Below are positions 6,576-13,038 of a stretch of DNA of 55,384 nucleotides, one piece after another. Below the pieces are notes generated by a model. That model was given only the letters and a program-made list of their open reading frames with translations. It ran no database searches and was not told where the DNA came from. Every line of letters begins with the position of its first letter. Position 1 is the first letter of the stretch. The translations under genes and the position numbers were made by a program. The stretch comes from Marinobacterium litorale DSM 23545 (GTDB taxonomy: Bacteria > Pseudomonadota > Gammaproteobacteria > Pseudomonadales > Balneatricaceae): contig NZ_AUAZ01000026.1 in NCBI RefSeq assembly GCF_000428985.1, positions 1 through 55,384 of the forward strand. Reading direction: 5' to 3'.

Positions 6576-7616
6576 TTATGCGACCGCAACTAAGCGGTTT
6601 TTAAAGGCCCAATCGGGAATCTCGACAGGCTTGGCTTCAAGCACCCGAACCAAGGGCACCACGTTATTACCCGACGCGAAAGGCGGGGGGTTTGAGATAT
6701 CAACACCAAACTCGAGAAGACGCTTCCGGTGACGGTAAAACGTCGGTTTGGGAAGAACATCAAAAGGAGTGTGGCCGCCTTTCCAAAGGTGATAGGTTCC
6801 GGCCAGAGAACGCGGGAGCTTTAAAGCGACATCATCGCTAAGCGTCATTTTTTCAGTCATTTCAATTCTCCCGATATATTCGGAAAAAAGTTCACGTACC
6901 CGAGCGGGGGGCACTTGGAAGGCATACTTGATGCCGAGGTCTCGCAGCTCTAACTGACGAAGGCGAAGCTCTAAACGGAGCTTGTCTTGAACCCAGTCGC
7001 GCAGTGGTTTAAATCGTGGATGGTCAGGGAGTTTGTGCTTACCCTTCCCTTCGACTTCCGCAGCCTTACCGTAACCTTTGATCGACCAGCGACGAGAGTG
7101 CTTACCCCAGTAAACGGTGCCCTTGTCATTACGCGGGCGACCGTGCCGGGTGTGAGAGCAGTACTCAGCAGCACGAAGCCAGGCGTTAACGTCGGAACGC
7201 GAGGGAAGCTGGTACATGTAGTTGACATCGAACATGTCGAGTTCGAAGCGCCCTTCTCGGATCGCTTGCCAATCGACAGCATTTTGGAAGAACGGCGTAA
7301 CGAGCTCGGCATCAGTGAGCTGAATAACGACACGCTGCATTGCCATCTCAACCAGGTGGCAAATGTCATCACCGCCGATGATGTTGTGACCCTGAAGAAA
7401 CTTGGCCGGGTTACCAGAAAAATGGAGCTCTGTTGCGTGACCTTCGCCATCGCCACCCTGAGAGCGAACAGCGATAGAGGTATCAAAGGAACCTTCCACC
7501 TGAGTGCGGCAAACGCTGGACCACTCAATCTCACCTTCAGGGGTCAGTTTCATGACCTGACCGGACTGAATAGGTGCGTGAGTACAAGGGATTTTGCAGG
7601 TGATCCAATCAATCAT
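6576..7616 (-). CDS. Phage replication initiator, gene II/X family
   Basis: A 346-residue protein beginning MIDWITCKIPC, the usual opening of the phage/plasmid gene II/X replication family, which nicks the double-stranded form at the origin to start rolling-circle replication. Further family-like parts are the segment with RWSIKGYGKAAEVE around residue 180 and the charged LRLELRLRQLELRDLG near 220. The start at ATG 7616 follows GGTGG; the frame opens three codons earlier. It leads the minus-strand block of single-strand binding, coat, adsorption and export genes. The catalytic tyrosine cannot be fixed by eye. Confidence 0.75.
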   Translation of the reverse strand: MIDWITCKIPCTHAPIQSGQVMKLTPEGEIEWSSVCRTQVEGSFDTSIAVRSQGGDGEGHATELHFSGNPAKFLQGHNIIGGDDICHLVEMAMQRVVIQLTDAELVTPFFQNAVDWQAIREGRFELDMFDVNYMYQLPSRSDVNAWLRAAEYCSHTRHGRPRNDKGTVYWGKHSRRWSIKGYGKAAEVEGKGKHKLPDHPRFKPLRDWVQDKLRLELRLRQLELRDLGIKYAFQVPPARVRELFSEYIGRIEMTEKMTLSDDVALKLPRSLAGTYHLWKGGHTPFDVLPKPTFYRHRKRLLEFGVDISNPPPFASGNNVVPLVRVLEAKPVEIPDWAFKNRLVAVA

Positions 7617-7692
7617 AACGACCACCGAGTCTCAAAAGTGAGACAAACGTGCAGTATTACTACACTGCACGCCCACGATCTGGCCGCCCGGA

Positions 7693-7890
7693 TCACTTCA
7701 CACCTCGGTCATAGCAAAGCATGAGGTAACCAAAGAGGTTAAAAACGAGAAACCAAGCGCCGACCACCTGGACGAAATAACCGGGAGTCGACAAAACCAT
7801 CAGACCACCCACAACAACAGACGCAGCGATGACGCCCATCTCGAAGAGCAGAAAACCAGCAACGCGCTTGGGGATCAGGGGAATGATCAT
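7693..7890 (-). CDS. 65-residue double-span membrane protein (inovirus)
   Basis: The product starts MIIPLIPKRV and has two membrane segments (FLLFEMGVIAASVVVGGLMVL and FVQVVGAWFLVFNLFGYLML), ending with a basic YDRGVK. GGAGGG lies eight bases in front of ATG 7890, and the start overlaps the stop of the preceding small gene (ATGA). It is translated just before the replication gene. No family recognised. Confidence 0.6.
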   Translation of the reverse strand: MIIPLIPKRVAGFLLFEMGVIAASVVVGGLMVLSTPGYFVQVVGAWFLVFNLFGYLMLCYDRGVK

Positions 7891-7930
7891 TCTGCCGCCC
7901 TCCCACATTGAACGCAGGCCAAGTGCCAGG
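7887..7930. repeat. 44-base direct repeat, copy 1 (copy 2 at 8033-8076)
   Basis: The segment starting TCATTCTGCCGCCCTCCC and ending GTGCCAGG recurs 146 bases to the right at 8033-8076 with two differences. Both copies encode, on the minus strand, the end of a zinc-ribbon protein and carry the same ATGA stop-start overlap. The DNA between them is GC-rich with a small ATCCGC-TTC-GCGGAT hairpin near 8000. Confidence 0.9.
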
Positions 7931-8036
7931 CAAAAACGCCGGTTCCCACCCCTGCGCGGGCTTCCCCCGTCGAGCTGCGCTCGCCGCCGCCGATCCGCTT
8001 CGCGGATTTCCCCTTGCTAAAAGCAAAAGCGGTCAT
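7887..8036 (-). CDS. Small protein with a duplicated zinc-ribbon tail
   Basis: An open frame of 49 residues starting inside the stop of the zinc-ribbon gene (ATGA) and ending inside the start of the next gene (ATGA). Its last residues, WHLACVQCGRAAE, are identical to the end of the upstream protein because the coding DNA lies in a 44-base direct repeat. The first 33 residues are low-complexity Gly/Ala/Ser/Arg and it has only one CxxC pair, so it cannot form the same four-cysteine site alone. It may be a by-product of the duplication rather than a working gene. Confidence 0.4.
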   Translation of the reverse strand: MTAFAFSKGKSAKRIGGGERSSTGEARAGVGTGVFAWHLACVQCGRAAE

Positions 8037-8076
8037 TCAGCCGCCCTCCCACATTGAACGCAGGCCAGGTGCCAGG
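8033..8076. repeat. 44-base direct repeat, copy 2
   Basis: Second copy of the repeat at 7887-7930, overlapping the 3' end of the 48-residue zinc-ribbon gene and the start of the 49-residue frame. See copy 1 for the comparison. Confidence 0.9.
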
Positions 8077-8179
8077 TCGTACCGTAGTAAAGCGCCAAGG
8101 AGCCGGAGCAGTGCCGGCAGCGGGTGGGTTCAGAGTGGTAAACAATTCGACCGAATTGGTAAGCAGAGTGGTAACGCAT
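8033..8179 (-). CDS. 48-residue zinc-ribbon protein (inovirus)
   Basis: Starts at ATG 8179 behind a strong GGAGG eight bases upstream. The protein has two CxxC knuckles, CRHC at 21-24 and CVQC at 40-43, the standard four-cysteine set of a small zinc ribbon. It is the first gene of the minus-strand phage block, divergent from the repressor gene at 8316. Small zinc ribbons of this kind usually bind nucleic acid or proteins; the role in the phage is unknown. Confidence 0.6.
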   Translation of the reverse strand: MRYHSAYQFGRIVYHSEPTRCRHCSGSLALYYGTTWHLACVQCGRAAE

Positions 8180-8315
8180 GTCCGTTGCCTCCAAAGGTGT
8201 AAACCAGTGGGAGACAACATTAGTCAACCGAAAGTACCCTGTAAACCACTTGGCCCCGTAGTCCAACCGGGTAACGTCAACTAAGATTACTCTAATTCAA
8301 CAAAGGGGGTGCGTT
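8180..8315. promoter_or_regulatory. Divergent control region between phage repressor and early genes
   Basis: This 136-base gap separates the minus-strand block starting at 8179 from the repressor gene starting at 8316. Short related blocks recur (TTAGTCAAC near 8220, GTAGTCCAACC near 8260, CGTCAACTAA near 8275), which may be repressor half-sites. An AT-rich ATTACTCTAATTC just before the repressor could hold its promoter. The layout is that of a lysogeny switch, but no exact operator was identified. Confidence 0.4.
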
Positions 8316-8588
8316 ATGGGCTACAGCATCATCCTTGTTGACGCCATGAAAGAAGCACAGGGAATACCTTCGGACTACAAAGCTGCCCAAGCGCTTGAAG
8401 TCTCTAGGCAATTCATATCAGCGGTAAGAGCAGGAAGGAAAAATCTAGCGCCAGAACAAATAGTTAGAGCTGCTAAACTCGCTGGAATAGATCCGGGTGT
8501 GGCGTTAATGAGGCGATTCAAAGAAACGATAGAGGATCTCGAAACCAGACAGGTGATGGAGGAAATGGAGAAAAAAATAGCCAGCTAA
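8316..8588 (+). CDS. Phage repressor-like helix-turn-helix protein
   Basis: A 90-residue protein of the small repressor type found in inoviruses (DUF3693-like layout, from memory). Residues 1-60 hold the DNA-binding domain, with KAAQALEVSRQFISAVRAGRKNLAPEQIVRAAKLAGIDPG showing the helix-turn-helix and the LAGxDPGxAL continuation typical of the family. The last 25 residues are a charged helix (FKETIEDLETRQVMEEMEKK) that could dimerise. AAAGGGGG precedes ATG 8316. It is divergent from the replication block, as RstR-type repressors are, so control of the lysogenic state is the likely job. Confidence 0.75.
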   Translation: MGYSIILVDAMKEAQGIPSDYKAAQALEVSRQFISAVRAGRKNLAPEQIVRAAKLAGIDPGVALMRRFKETIEDLETRQVMEEMEKKIAS

Positions 8589-8613
8589 ATCAAGACCTTA
8601 TAGGGATTTGCTG

Positions 8614-8641
8614 ATGCACCACAATATACATTATGCGAATT
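8614..8641. other. Right prophage attachment site (attR), degenerate dif
   Basis: The segment reads ATGCACCACAA, centre TATACA, then TTATGCGAATT. Centre and right (XerC-type) arm match the left dif site, while the left arm agrees with the XerD-type arm at only about 7 of 11 positions. After a XerC-type exchange, the outer XerD arm at the left end and the outer XerC arm at the right end come from the chromosome, and the inner arms from the phage. The pattern seen here is what that model predicts: the poor arm is on the phage side. Confidence 0.8.
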
Positions 8642-8706
8642 ATTATATTGAGGCATAACAGGAGCCTCAAGATCAGCGAATCCTTACCAACCAGCTCCAG
8701 CCAACC
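8642..8706. repeat. Sequence outside attR resembling the inner left end of the prophage
   Basis: Beyond the shared dif arm, the DNA to the right of attR (ATATTGAGGCATAACAGGAG, then AGATCAGCGAAT and ACCAACCA) matches the DNA just inside attL (1379-1443: ATATTGAGACATGACAGGAC, AGATCAGCGAAT, ACCAACCA) for about 65 bases with scattered differences. One copy is phage DNA, the other should be chromosome, so the chromosome side probably keeps a trace of another related insertion, or the phage picked up chromosomal DNA. Confidence 0.7.
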
Positions 8707-8814
8707 TCCGTCGCAGCCCAATTAAACCGGCTGGCGCTAGCCCGCACCGGGCTTTAAACTGCTTTAACATTCCAGTGGCATAACAACGCTGGCTATCACA
8801 ATCGGAGACAGACC

Positions 8815-9189
8815 ATGACTCAGACCAAAACGCTCTCCACAACGAAAAACCAGGAGCTGGAACCAACCTCCAACACGTACCCGACAGTCGCCAACAACCT
8901 GCTTCCAGGTCTCGGGGTATTCTCCAGCGTCATGCCGGGCTTGATGATTGACTACCGGCGTATCGAAATACGCCTGAATGGCGGACAGACATCGATCCAT
9001 GGCGAGCGCAAGACACTCCAGGACGGCCAGATAACTGCCGAGCAATTTGATCTCTCTGCGCCCGCTGAGATCTACATAGAGGCTCTGGAGGCCATGCAGA
9101 ATCAGATGAACTCAATGATTCAAGCGGCACTAACGCCGTGGGCGCTTATGATGTGGCCTTTCCAAAGAGCCTCTGAAAACGAAAATTAG
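8815..9189 (+). CDS. Hypothetical protein next to the right attachment site
   Basis: A 124-residue protein starting at ATG 8815, with GGAG seven bases in front. The N-terminal 45 residues are polar; a middle part (DYRRIEIRLNGGQTSIHGERKTLQDGQITAEQFDLSAP) looks strand-rich; the C-terminal third is an amphipathic helix region (IYIEALEAMQNQMNSMIQAALTPWALMMWPF). I do not recognise it. It is followed by a strong terminator at 9341. It could belong to an older phage remnant, since the DNA upstream resembles the prophage end, or be an ordinary chromosomal gene. Confidence 0.55.
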   Translation: MTQTKTLSTTKNQELEPTSNTYPTVANNLLPGLGVFSSVMPGLMIDYRRIEIRLNGGQTSIHGERKTLQDGQITAEQFDLSAPAEIYIEALEAMQNQMNSMIQAALTPWALMMWPFQRASENEN

Positions 9190-9340
9190 GAAAAACTCCT
9201 ATATCCATTTTCTCAGCCAGCGCCATAATAGACCCATGGATTCCGGTTCAGGGCATGAACAGACGGATGGCAGATAGCGGCAAAGGACGCAGGATGCATG
9301 CAGGAGCATGGTGCCGCAGGGTTTAAGGAACGCCGAATGA

Positions 9341-9377
9341 GGGGTGCATGATGGATCATGTGCCCCTTTTCTTTTTT
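9341..9377 (+). terminator. Rho-independent terminator
   Basis: The arms GGGGTGCATGAT and ATCATGTGCCCC pair across a two-base GG gap, with G-T wobble pairs, and are followed by TTTTCTTTTTT. It closes the plus-strand gene ending at 9189. The convergent gene 9383-9670 ends just beyond it. Confidence 0.85.
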
Positions 9378-9382
9378 AGCCA

Positions 9383-9670
9383 TCAGGCCTGATGCGGAGG
9401 CTCATCCGGCGAGCGGTAGTCAGCGATAAAGCCCGGAAACAGCTCGACCACCTCCCCGGTTAAGTCCGACTGCACATACAGGCAATGAAACGCATCTTCA
9501 GGCGACGATTTGCCGATCACTTCGTAGTAACGCCTGACCGACAGCAGCGTCTTTCCCTCAACGACCAGGTCCGCCTCCAGCCTGACACTATCCCCCAACT
9601 GAATAAGTTGCCAAAGCGACAGAGAGTCATTGACCTGCTGTTCTTGAGGCGCATCTTTAGGCTCAGTCAT
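9383..9670 (-). CDS. Hypothetical protein downstream of a response regulator
   Basis: A 95-residue acidic soluble protein with no membrane segment or motif that I recognise. It begins MTEPKDAPQEQQ and has a central SVRLEADLVVEGKTLLSVRRYYEVIG that could form beta strands. It starts 22 bases after the stop of the NarL-type regulator on the same strand, so the two are probably co-transcribed. Confidence 0.55.
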   Translation of the reverse strand: MTEPKDAPQEQQVNDSLSLWQLIQLGDSVRLEADLVVEGKTLLSVRRYYEVIGKSSPEDAFHCLYVQSDLTGEVVELFPGFIADYRSPDEPPHQA

Positions 9671-9691
9671 GCATTGCCACTCAGCCGACCA

Positions 9692-10363
9692 TCAGGTTTG
9701 AAGAATGCCGGCACGCATCGCCATCTGAATGATTTCAGAATTGGAGTTAATACCAAGCTTGCGCAGCAGGTTCGCGCGATGAGCATGAACGGTTTTTGGA
9801 CTGACATGCATAATCGATGCAATCTGGTTAACCTTGTGCCCTTCGGCAATCATCGAAAATATTTCAAGCTCTCGCCCGGTAAGCTGAGAGAGCTGATTAT
9901 CTTCGTAAGCTTCCTCTTCGCAATCAACCAGTTGCGCTATGGATTTAGAGTAATACTCACCACCCGACGCAACCCGAACAACTGCAGGATACAGATCAGT
10001 AGATGCCGCTTTTTTGGTCACATAACCAAGCACGCCAGCCTGGGAGGCTCGCTGAGGGTAAGGATTGGAATCAAGCCCGGACACAACCAGAATGCGCGCC
10101 TGCGGATCATAGCTACGTATGCGACGAATAGCTTCCAGGCCACCTGCAGTGGACTGCACCTCTTCCGAATCGCTATCCATGGGGATTGCCAGATCGAGTA
10201 TGACGACGTCGGGCTCCTGAGAGCGATAGAGCATCATGGCCGATGCGCAGCTGTCGGCTTCGCCAACAATCTCAACCCCGCTCCTGGCTATCAGCAACTG
10301 CTGGTAGCCAAATCTGACAATCGAATGATCGTCAACCAGTAGAACGCGTATCGCCTGACTCAT
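9692..10363 (-). CDS. NarL/FixJ-family response regulator
   Basis: A 223-residue two-domain regulator. The receiver domain spans about 5-130, with the acidic pair D11-D12, the phospho-acceptor D57 in VVILDLAIPMD and a conserved lysine in the GYVTKKA segment. A LuxR-type helix-turn-helix covers about 155-220 (LTGRELEIFSMIAEGHKVNQIASIMHVSPKTVHAHRANLLRKL). It resembles the UvrY/GacA group, but between D57 and the GGLEAIRRI helix there is a longer than usual acidic stretch (DSDSEEVQSTA). No sensor kinase is adjacent. It lies between two hypothetical genes on the same strand. Confidence 0.9.
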   Translation of the reverse strand: MSQAIRVLLVDDHSIVRFGYQQLLIARSGVEIVGEADSCASAMMLYRSQEPDVVILDLAIPMDSDSEEVQSTAGGLEAIRRIRSYDPQARILVVSGLDSNPYPQRASQAGVLGYVTKKAASTDLYPAVVRVASGGEYYSKSIAQLVDCEEEAYEDNQLSQLTGRELEIFSMIAEGHKVNQIASIMHVSPKTVHAHRANLLRKLGINSNSEIIQMAMRAGILQT

Positions 10364-10425
10364 TAAGTCTTTCTCTCAAGCAGGATGCGCCACCGAAAAG
10401 CCGCGCTCACTAGTCTCGATTCTAA

Positions 10426-10872
10426 TCAGGTAGACAACAACGAATCAATACCATCAGCCCCGCGATAGCTGCCATGAGCATCCACATCAACCGCATACGC
10501 CGAGGCCAATTCACTACCAACGAGACCCGAGGGCAAGGCGACCAGTTCATCACTGTAACCAATCAGCGTAACGCCCTCCTTCTTGCAGTGCGACAAGACC
10601 TTTTCCAGGGCCTTGATCACTGCCAGTTGCCGATCATTCAGCTGAGGGCCGGAGACCTGCGTACGCTTCTTGCTTGAAGTTTGCCGAATCACATAATCAT
10701 CCTGATCCAACAAACAGATCGTAACACCGGCCAGCTTGGCTTTAATCAGAGCCTGCTTGCAGGTCTCAAACTGCGAATCACGCTTACAGCAGATGGTATC
10801 ACCGGGCGACGCCCCAGCAATGAGCGCTACTATCTGCTCCTGACCATCGTCTATATCGATATGAAGTTCCAT
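10426..10872 (-). CDS. Hypothetical protein upstream of the response regulator
   Basis: A 148-residue soluble protein that I do not recognise. It starts MELHIDIDDGQEQIVALI, has cysteines in TICCKRDSQFETCKQ and an alternating strand/helix composition with SKKRTQVSGPQLNDRQLAVIKALEKVLSHCKKEGVTLIGY in the middle. It ends about 60 bases before the response regulator on the same strand, so the two may form a unit with the 95-residue gene that follows. No domain assignment is offered. Confidence 0.5.
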   Translation of the reverse strand: MELHIDIDDGQEQIVALIAGASPGDTICCKRDSQFETCKQALIKAKLAGVTICLLDQDDYVIRQTSSKKRTQVSGPQLNDRQLAVIKALEKVLSHCKKEGVTLIGYSDELVALPSGLVGSELASAYAVDVDAHGSYRGADGIDSLLST

Positions 10873-10904
10873 AAATATCAGCCTGATAGGTCAAAGTGTT
10901 AACG

Positions 10905-11567
10905 CTATTTTTCAATTTTTTGCCTGAGCGCAGCATTTTCACGATTCAGCTCATCATTCAATCGACGCAAACGCTGCAGCTCTTCGTCCTGAATACTGAG
11001 CCGCACCCGAGCTTCAATCAATGCCTCGCTACCGCCACCCTCACCCGACATCGCCCTCTGCTGGCGAAGCTGGTGCTCAAGCTCATCCACGCGAGCCCCC
11101 ATGCGATAGCTTTGCTCATCCGCTTTGAGCAGCTTCTGCTCCAGTGCATGCTTTTCATCGGAGAGCAGCTCACACCGCTCAAGCAGCCGGCCATTCTGGG
11201 ACTGCAGCTCCTGCAGTGCTTGATGACCGCCCTGCTGCGCCACCTGAGCCTGCTCGCGCAACTCCCGCTCGCGCTGCTGGAGTAACTGTCGCTGCTCCTC
11301 AAACCGGTTCTCGGCGTAGGCGAGCGCCCGATCCCACAACTGATTAGCGACGGTCAGAACAGGCTCAGGCAACTCCGGGTGCTGTCGCCGACGCTGTATC
11401 CGGTCCCCGAGCGCAGCCCACCACTCATTCAGCGCCTTATTGATTGTTGTCAGGCTGCCGGTTCCAATGCGCTCTCGCACAGCTTGCTGAGTCGGCCGAA
11501 CACCCTCCTCAAGCAACGCATCGGCCGCATCAAACACCTTCTCCCGAGTTGAAGCTTTTTGTTCCAT
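10905..11567 (-). CDS. KfrA-like coiled-coil DNA-binding protein
   Basis: A 220-residue protein with the KfrA N-terminal DNA-binding domain (about residues 5-60: REKVFDAADALLEEGVRPTQQAVRERIGTGSLTTINKALNEWW). A long coiled coil rich in Q, E, R and L follows from about 85 to the end. KfrA proteins were first known on plasmids, where they bind DNA at their own promoter and form filaments; chromosomal copies exist. A nearly perfect palindrome at 11577-11598, ten bases before the start codon, fits autoregulation. rimO is read divergently from the other side of that palindrome. Confidence 0.75.
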   Translation of the reverse strand: MEQKASTREKVFDAADALLEEGVRPTQQAVRERIGTGSLTTINKALNEWWAALGDRIQRRRQHPELPEPVLTVANQLWDRALAYAENRFEEQRQLLQQRERELREQAQVAQQGGHQALQELQSQNGRLLERCELLSDEKHALEQKLLKADEQSYRMGARVDELEHQLRQQRAMSGEGGGSEALIEARVRLSIQDEELQRLRRLNDELNRENAALRQKIEK

Positions 11568-11576
11568 TAATACACC

Positions 11577-11598
11577 ATACGTATCATTTGATATGTAT
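11577..11598. promoter_or_regulatory. Palindromic operator upstream of the KfrA-like gene
   Basis: ATACGTATCA (11577-11586) and TGATATGTAT (11589-11598) form an inverted repeat with nine of ten pairs matched and a two-base centre. It lies in the 145-base gap between the divergent kfrA-like and rimO genes, close to the former. Likely bound by the KfrA-like protein; inferred from position. Confidence 0.65.
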
Positions 11599-11712
11599 TA
11601 CTCGCCAATATTAGCATGTTTCACCCCTTCTCCAAGACGCTTTATCGATTGAACCGACAACTTCCGCTAGAATCCGCGCGATCACCCACCGCAACTCCAG
11701 AGGATCCAGTGC

Positions 11713-13026
11713 ATGAGCGCTCCCAAAGTCGGTTTTGTCAGCCTTGGCTGCCCCAAGAACACGGTCGACTCAGAACGCATTCTGACTCAGCTACGTACGG
11801 AGGGTTACGATATCAGTGCCTCCTACGACGGCGCCGATGTGGTTCTGGTTAACACCTGCGGCTTTATTGACAGCGCGGTTCAGGAATCCCTCGACAGCAT
11901 CGGAGAGGCGCTTCAGGAGAACGGAAAGGTGATCGTTACCGGATGTCTCGGCGCCAAAGAGGATTTGATCCGAGAAGTACATCCCAAGGTACTGGCAGTC
12001 AGCGGGCCTCACCAGTACGACCTGGTCATGAAGCAGGTACACGAAGTAGCCCCAAAACCGGTACACGACCCATACACCAGCCTGGTGCCTGATACCGGTA
12101 TCAAGCTGACACCGCGACATTACGCGTATCTGAAGATCTCCGAGGGCTGCAACCACCGCTGCACCTTCTGCATCATCCCCTCCTTCCGTGGAGACCTGGT
12201 GAGCCGCCCGGTGGGTGACGTGCTGAGCGAAGCGCGCAGGCTGGCAGAGAACGGCGTTCAGGAGTTACTGGTTATCTCCCAGGACACCAGCGCCTACGGT
12301 GTCGATACCAAGTACAAACTCGATTTCTGGGATGGCAAACCCGTTAAGACCCGTATGAAGGAGCTTTGCGAAGAGCTCGCCAAGCTGGGCATCTGGGTAC
12401 GCCTGCACTATGTCTATCCCTATCCGCATGTGGACGAAATCATTCCGATGATGGCCGAGGGCAAGATCCTGCCTTATCTGGATATTCCGTTCCAGCACGC
12501 CTCACCTGCGGTACTCAAGAATATGCGCCGACCCGCACATGCGGAGAAAGTACTGGACCGCATCCAGAACTGGCGTCGCCAATGTCCCGAGCTGACACTT
12601 CGGTCGACATTTATCGTCGGCTTTCCGGGCGAGACCGAACAGGACTTTCAGATTCTGCTCGACTTCCTTGAAGAGGCGCAGCTGGACCGGGTGGGCTGCT
12701 TCCAGTATTCACCGGTCGAGGGTGCCGCCGCCAATGCGCTTCCGGACCCGGTAGAAGATGCCGTCAAACAGGAGCGCTGGGAACGCTTTATGGAGGTCCA
12801 ACAACGGATCAGCGCCGCCCGCCTCCAGGCGAAAGTCGGCAAAACCATCGAAGTCATTGTCGATGAGGTGGTTGAAGAAGGCGCGGTCTGCCGCTCCCAG
12901 GGTGACGCACCCGAGATCGACGGCCAGGTATTCCTCGACAACCAGACTCACCTGACGCCGGGCCAGCGATTACTGGTTGAGGTTGAAGAAGCGGACGAAT
13001 ACGACATGTGGGCACACCCGGTATAA
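11713..13026 (+). CDS. rimO: Ribosomal protein uS12 methylthiotransferase RimO
   Basis: A 437-residue radical-SAM enzyme that adds a methylthio group to an aspartate of ribosomal protein S12. The three N-terminal cluster cysteines are C13 (SLGCPKN), C49 (VNTCGF) and C78 (TGCLG). The radical-SAM cluster is CxxxCxxC at C146, C150 and C153 ([12 protein letters not shown]). A C-terminal TRAM domain covers about the last 65 residues. The SLGCPKN opening and [10 protein letters not shown] segment distinguish it from MiaB. Full length. AGAGGAT precedes ATG 11713. It is convergent with tamB, with an inverted repeat across its stop codon. Confidence 0.95.
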   Translation: MSAPKVGFVSLGCPKNTVDSERILTQLRTEGYDISASYDGADVVLVNTCGFIDSAVQESLDSIGEALQENGKVIVTGCLGAKEDLIREVHPKVLAVSGPHQYDLVMKQVHEVAPKPVHDPYTSLVPDTGIKLTPRHYAYLKISEGCNHRCTFCIIPSFRGDLVSRPVGDVLSEARRLAENGVQELLVISQDTSAYGVDTKYKLDFWDGKPVKTRMKELCEELAKLGIWVRLHYVYPYPHVDEIIPMMAEGKILPYLDIPFQHASPAVLKNMRRPAHAEKVLDRIQNWRRQCPELTLRSTFIVGFPGETEQDFQILLDFLEEAQLDRVGCFQYSPVEGAAANALPDPVEDAVKQERWERFMEVQQRISAARLQAKVGKTIEVIVDEVVEEGAVCRSQGDAPEIDGQVFLDNQTHLTPGQRLLVEVEEADEYDMWAHPV

Positions 13027-13038
13027 AAGGATACCGGG
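13017..13038. terminator. Inverted repeat between rimO and tamB ends
   Basis: CCCGGTAT and ATACCGGG form a perfect eight-pair stem around AAAAGG, spanning the rimO stop codon and ending at the tamB stop. There is no T run on either side, so it is at best a weak two-way terminator. Confidence 0.5.

Noticed and set aside
6987-7724. A 245-codon plus-strand frame
   Set aside because: It lies opposite the replication gene, whose family opening and position in the phage block are much better supported.
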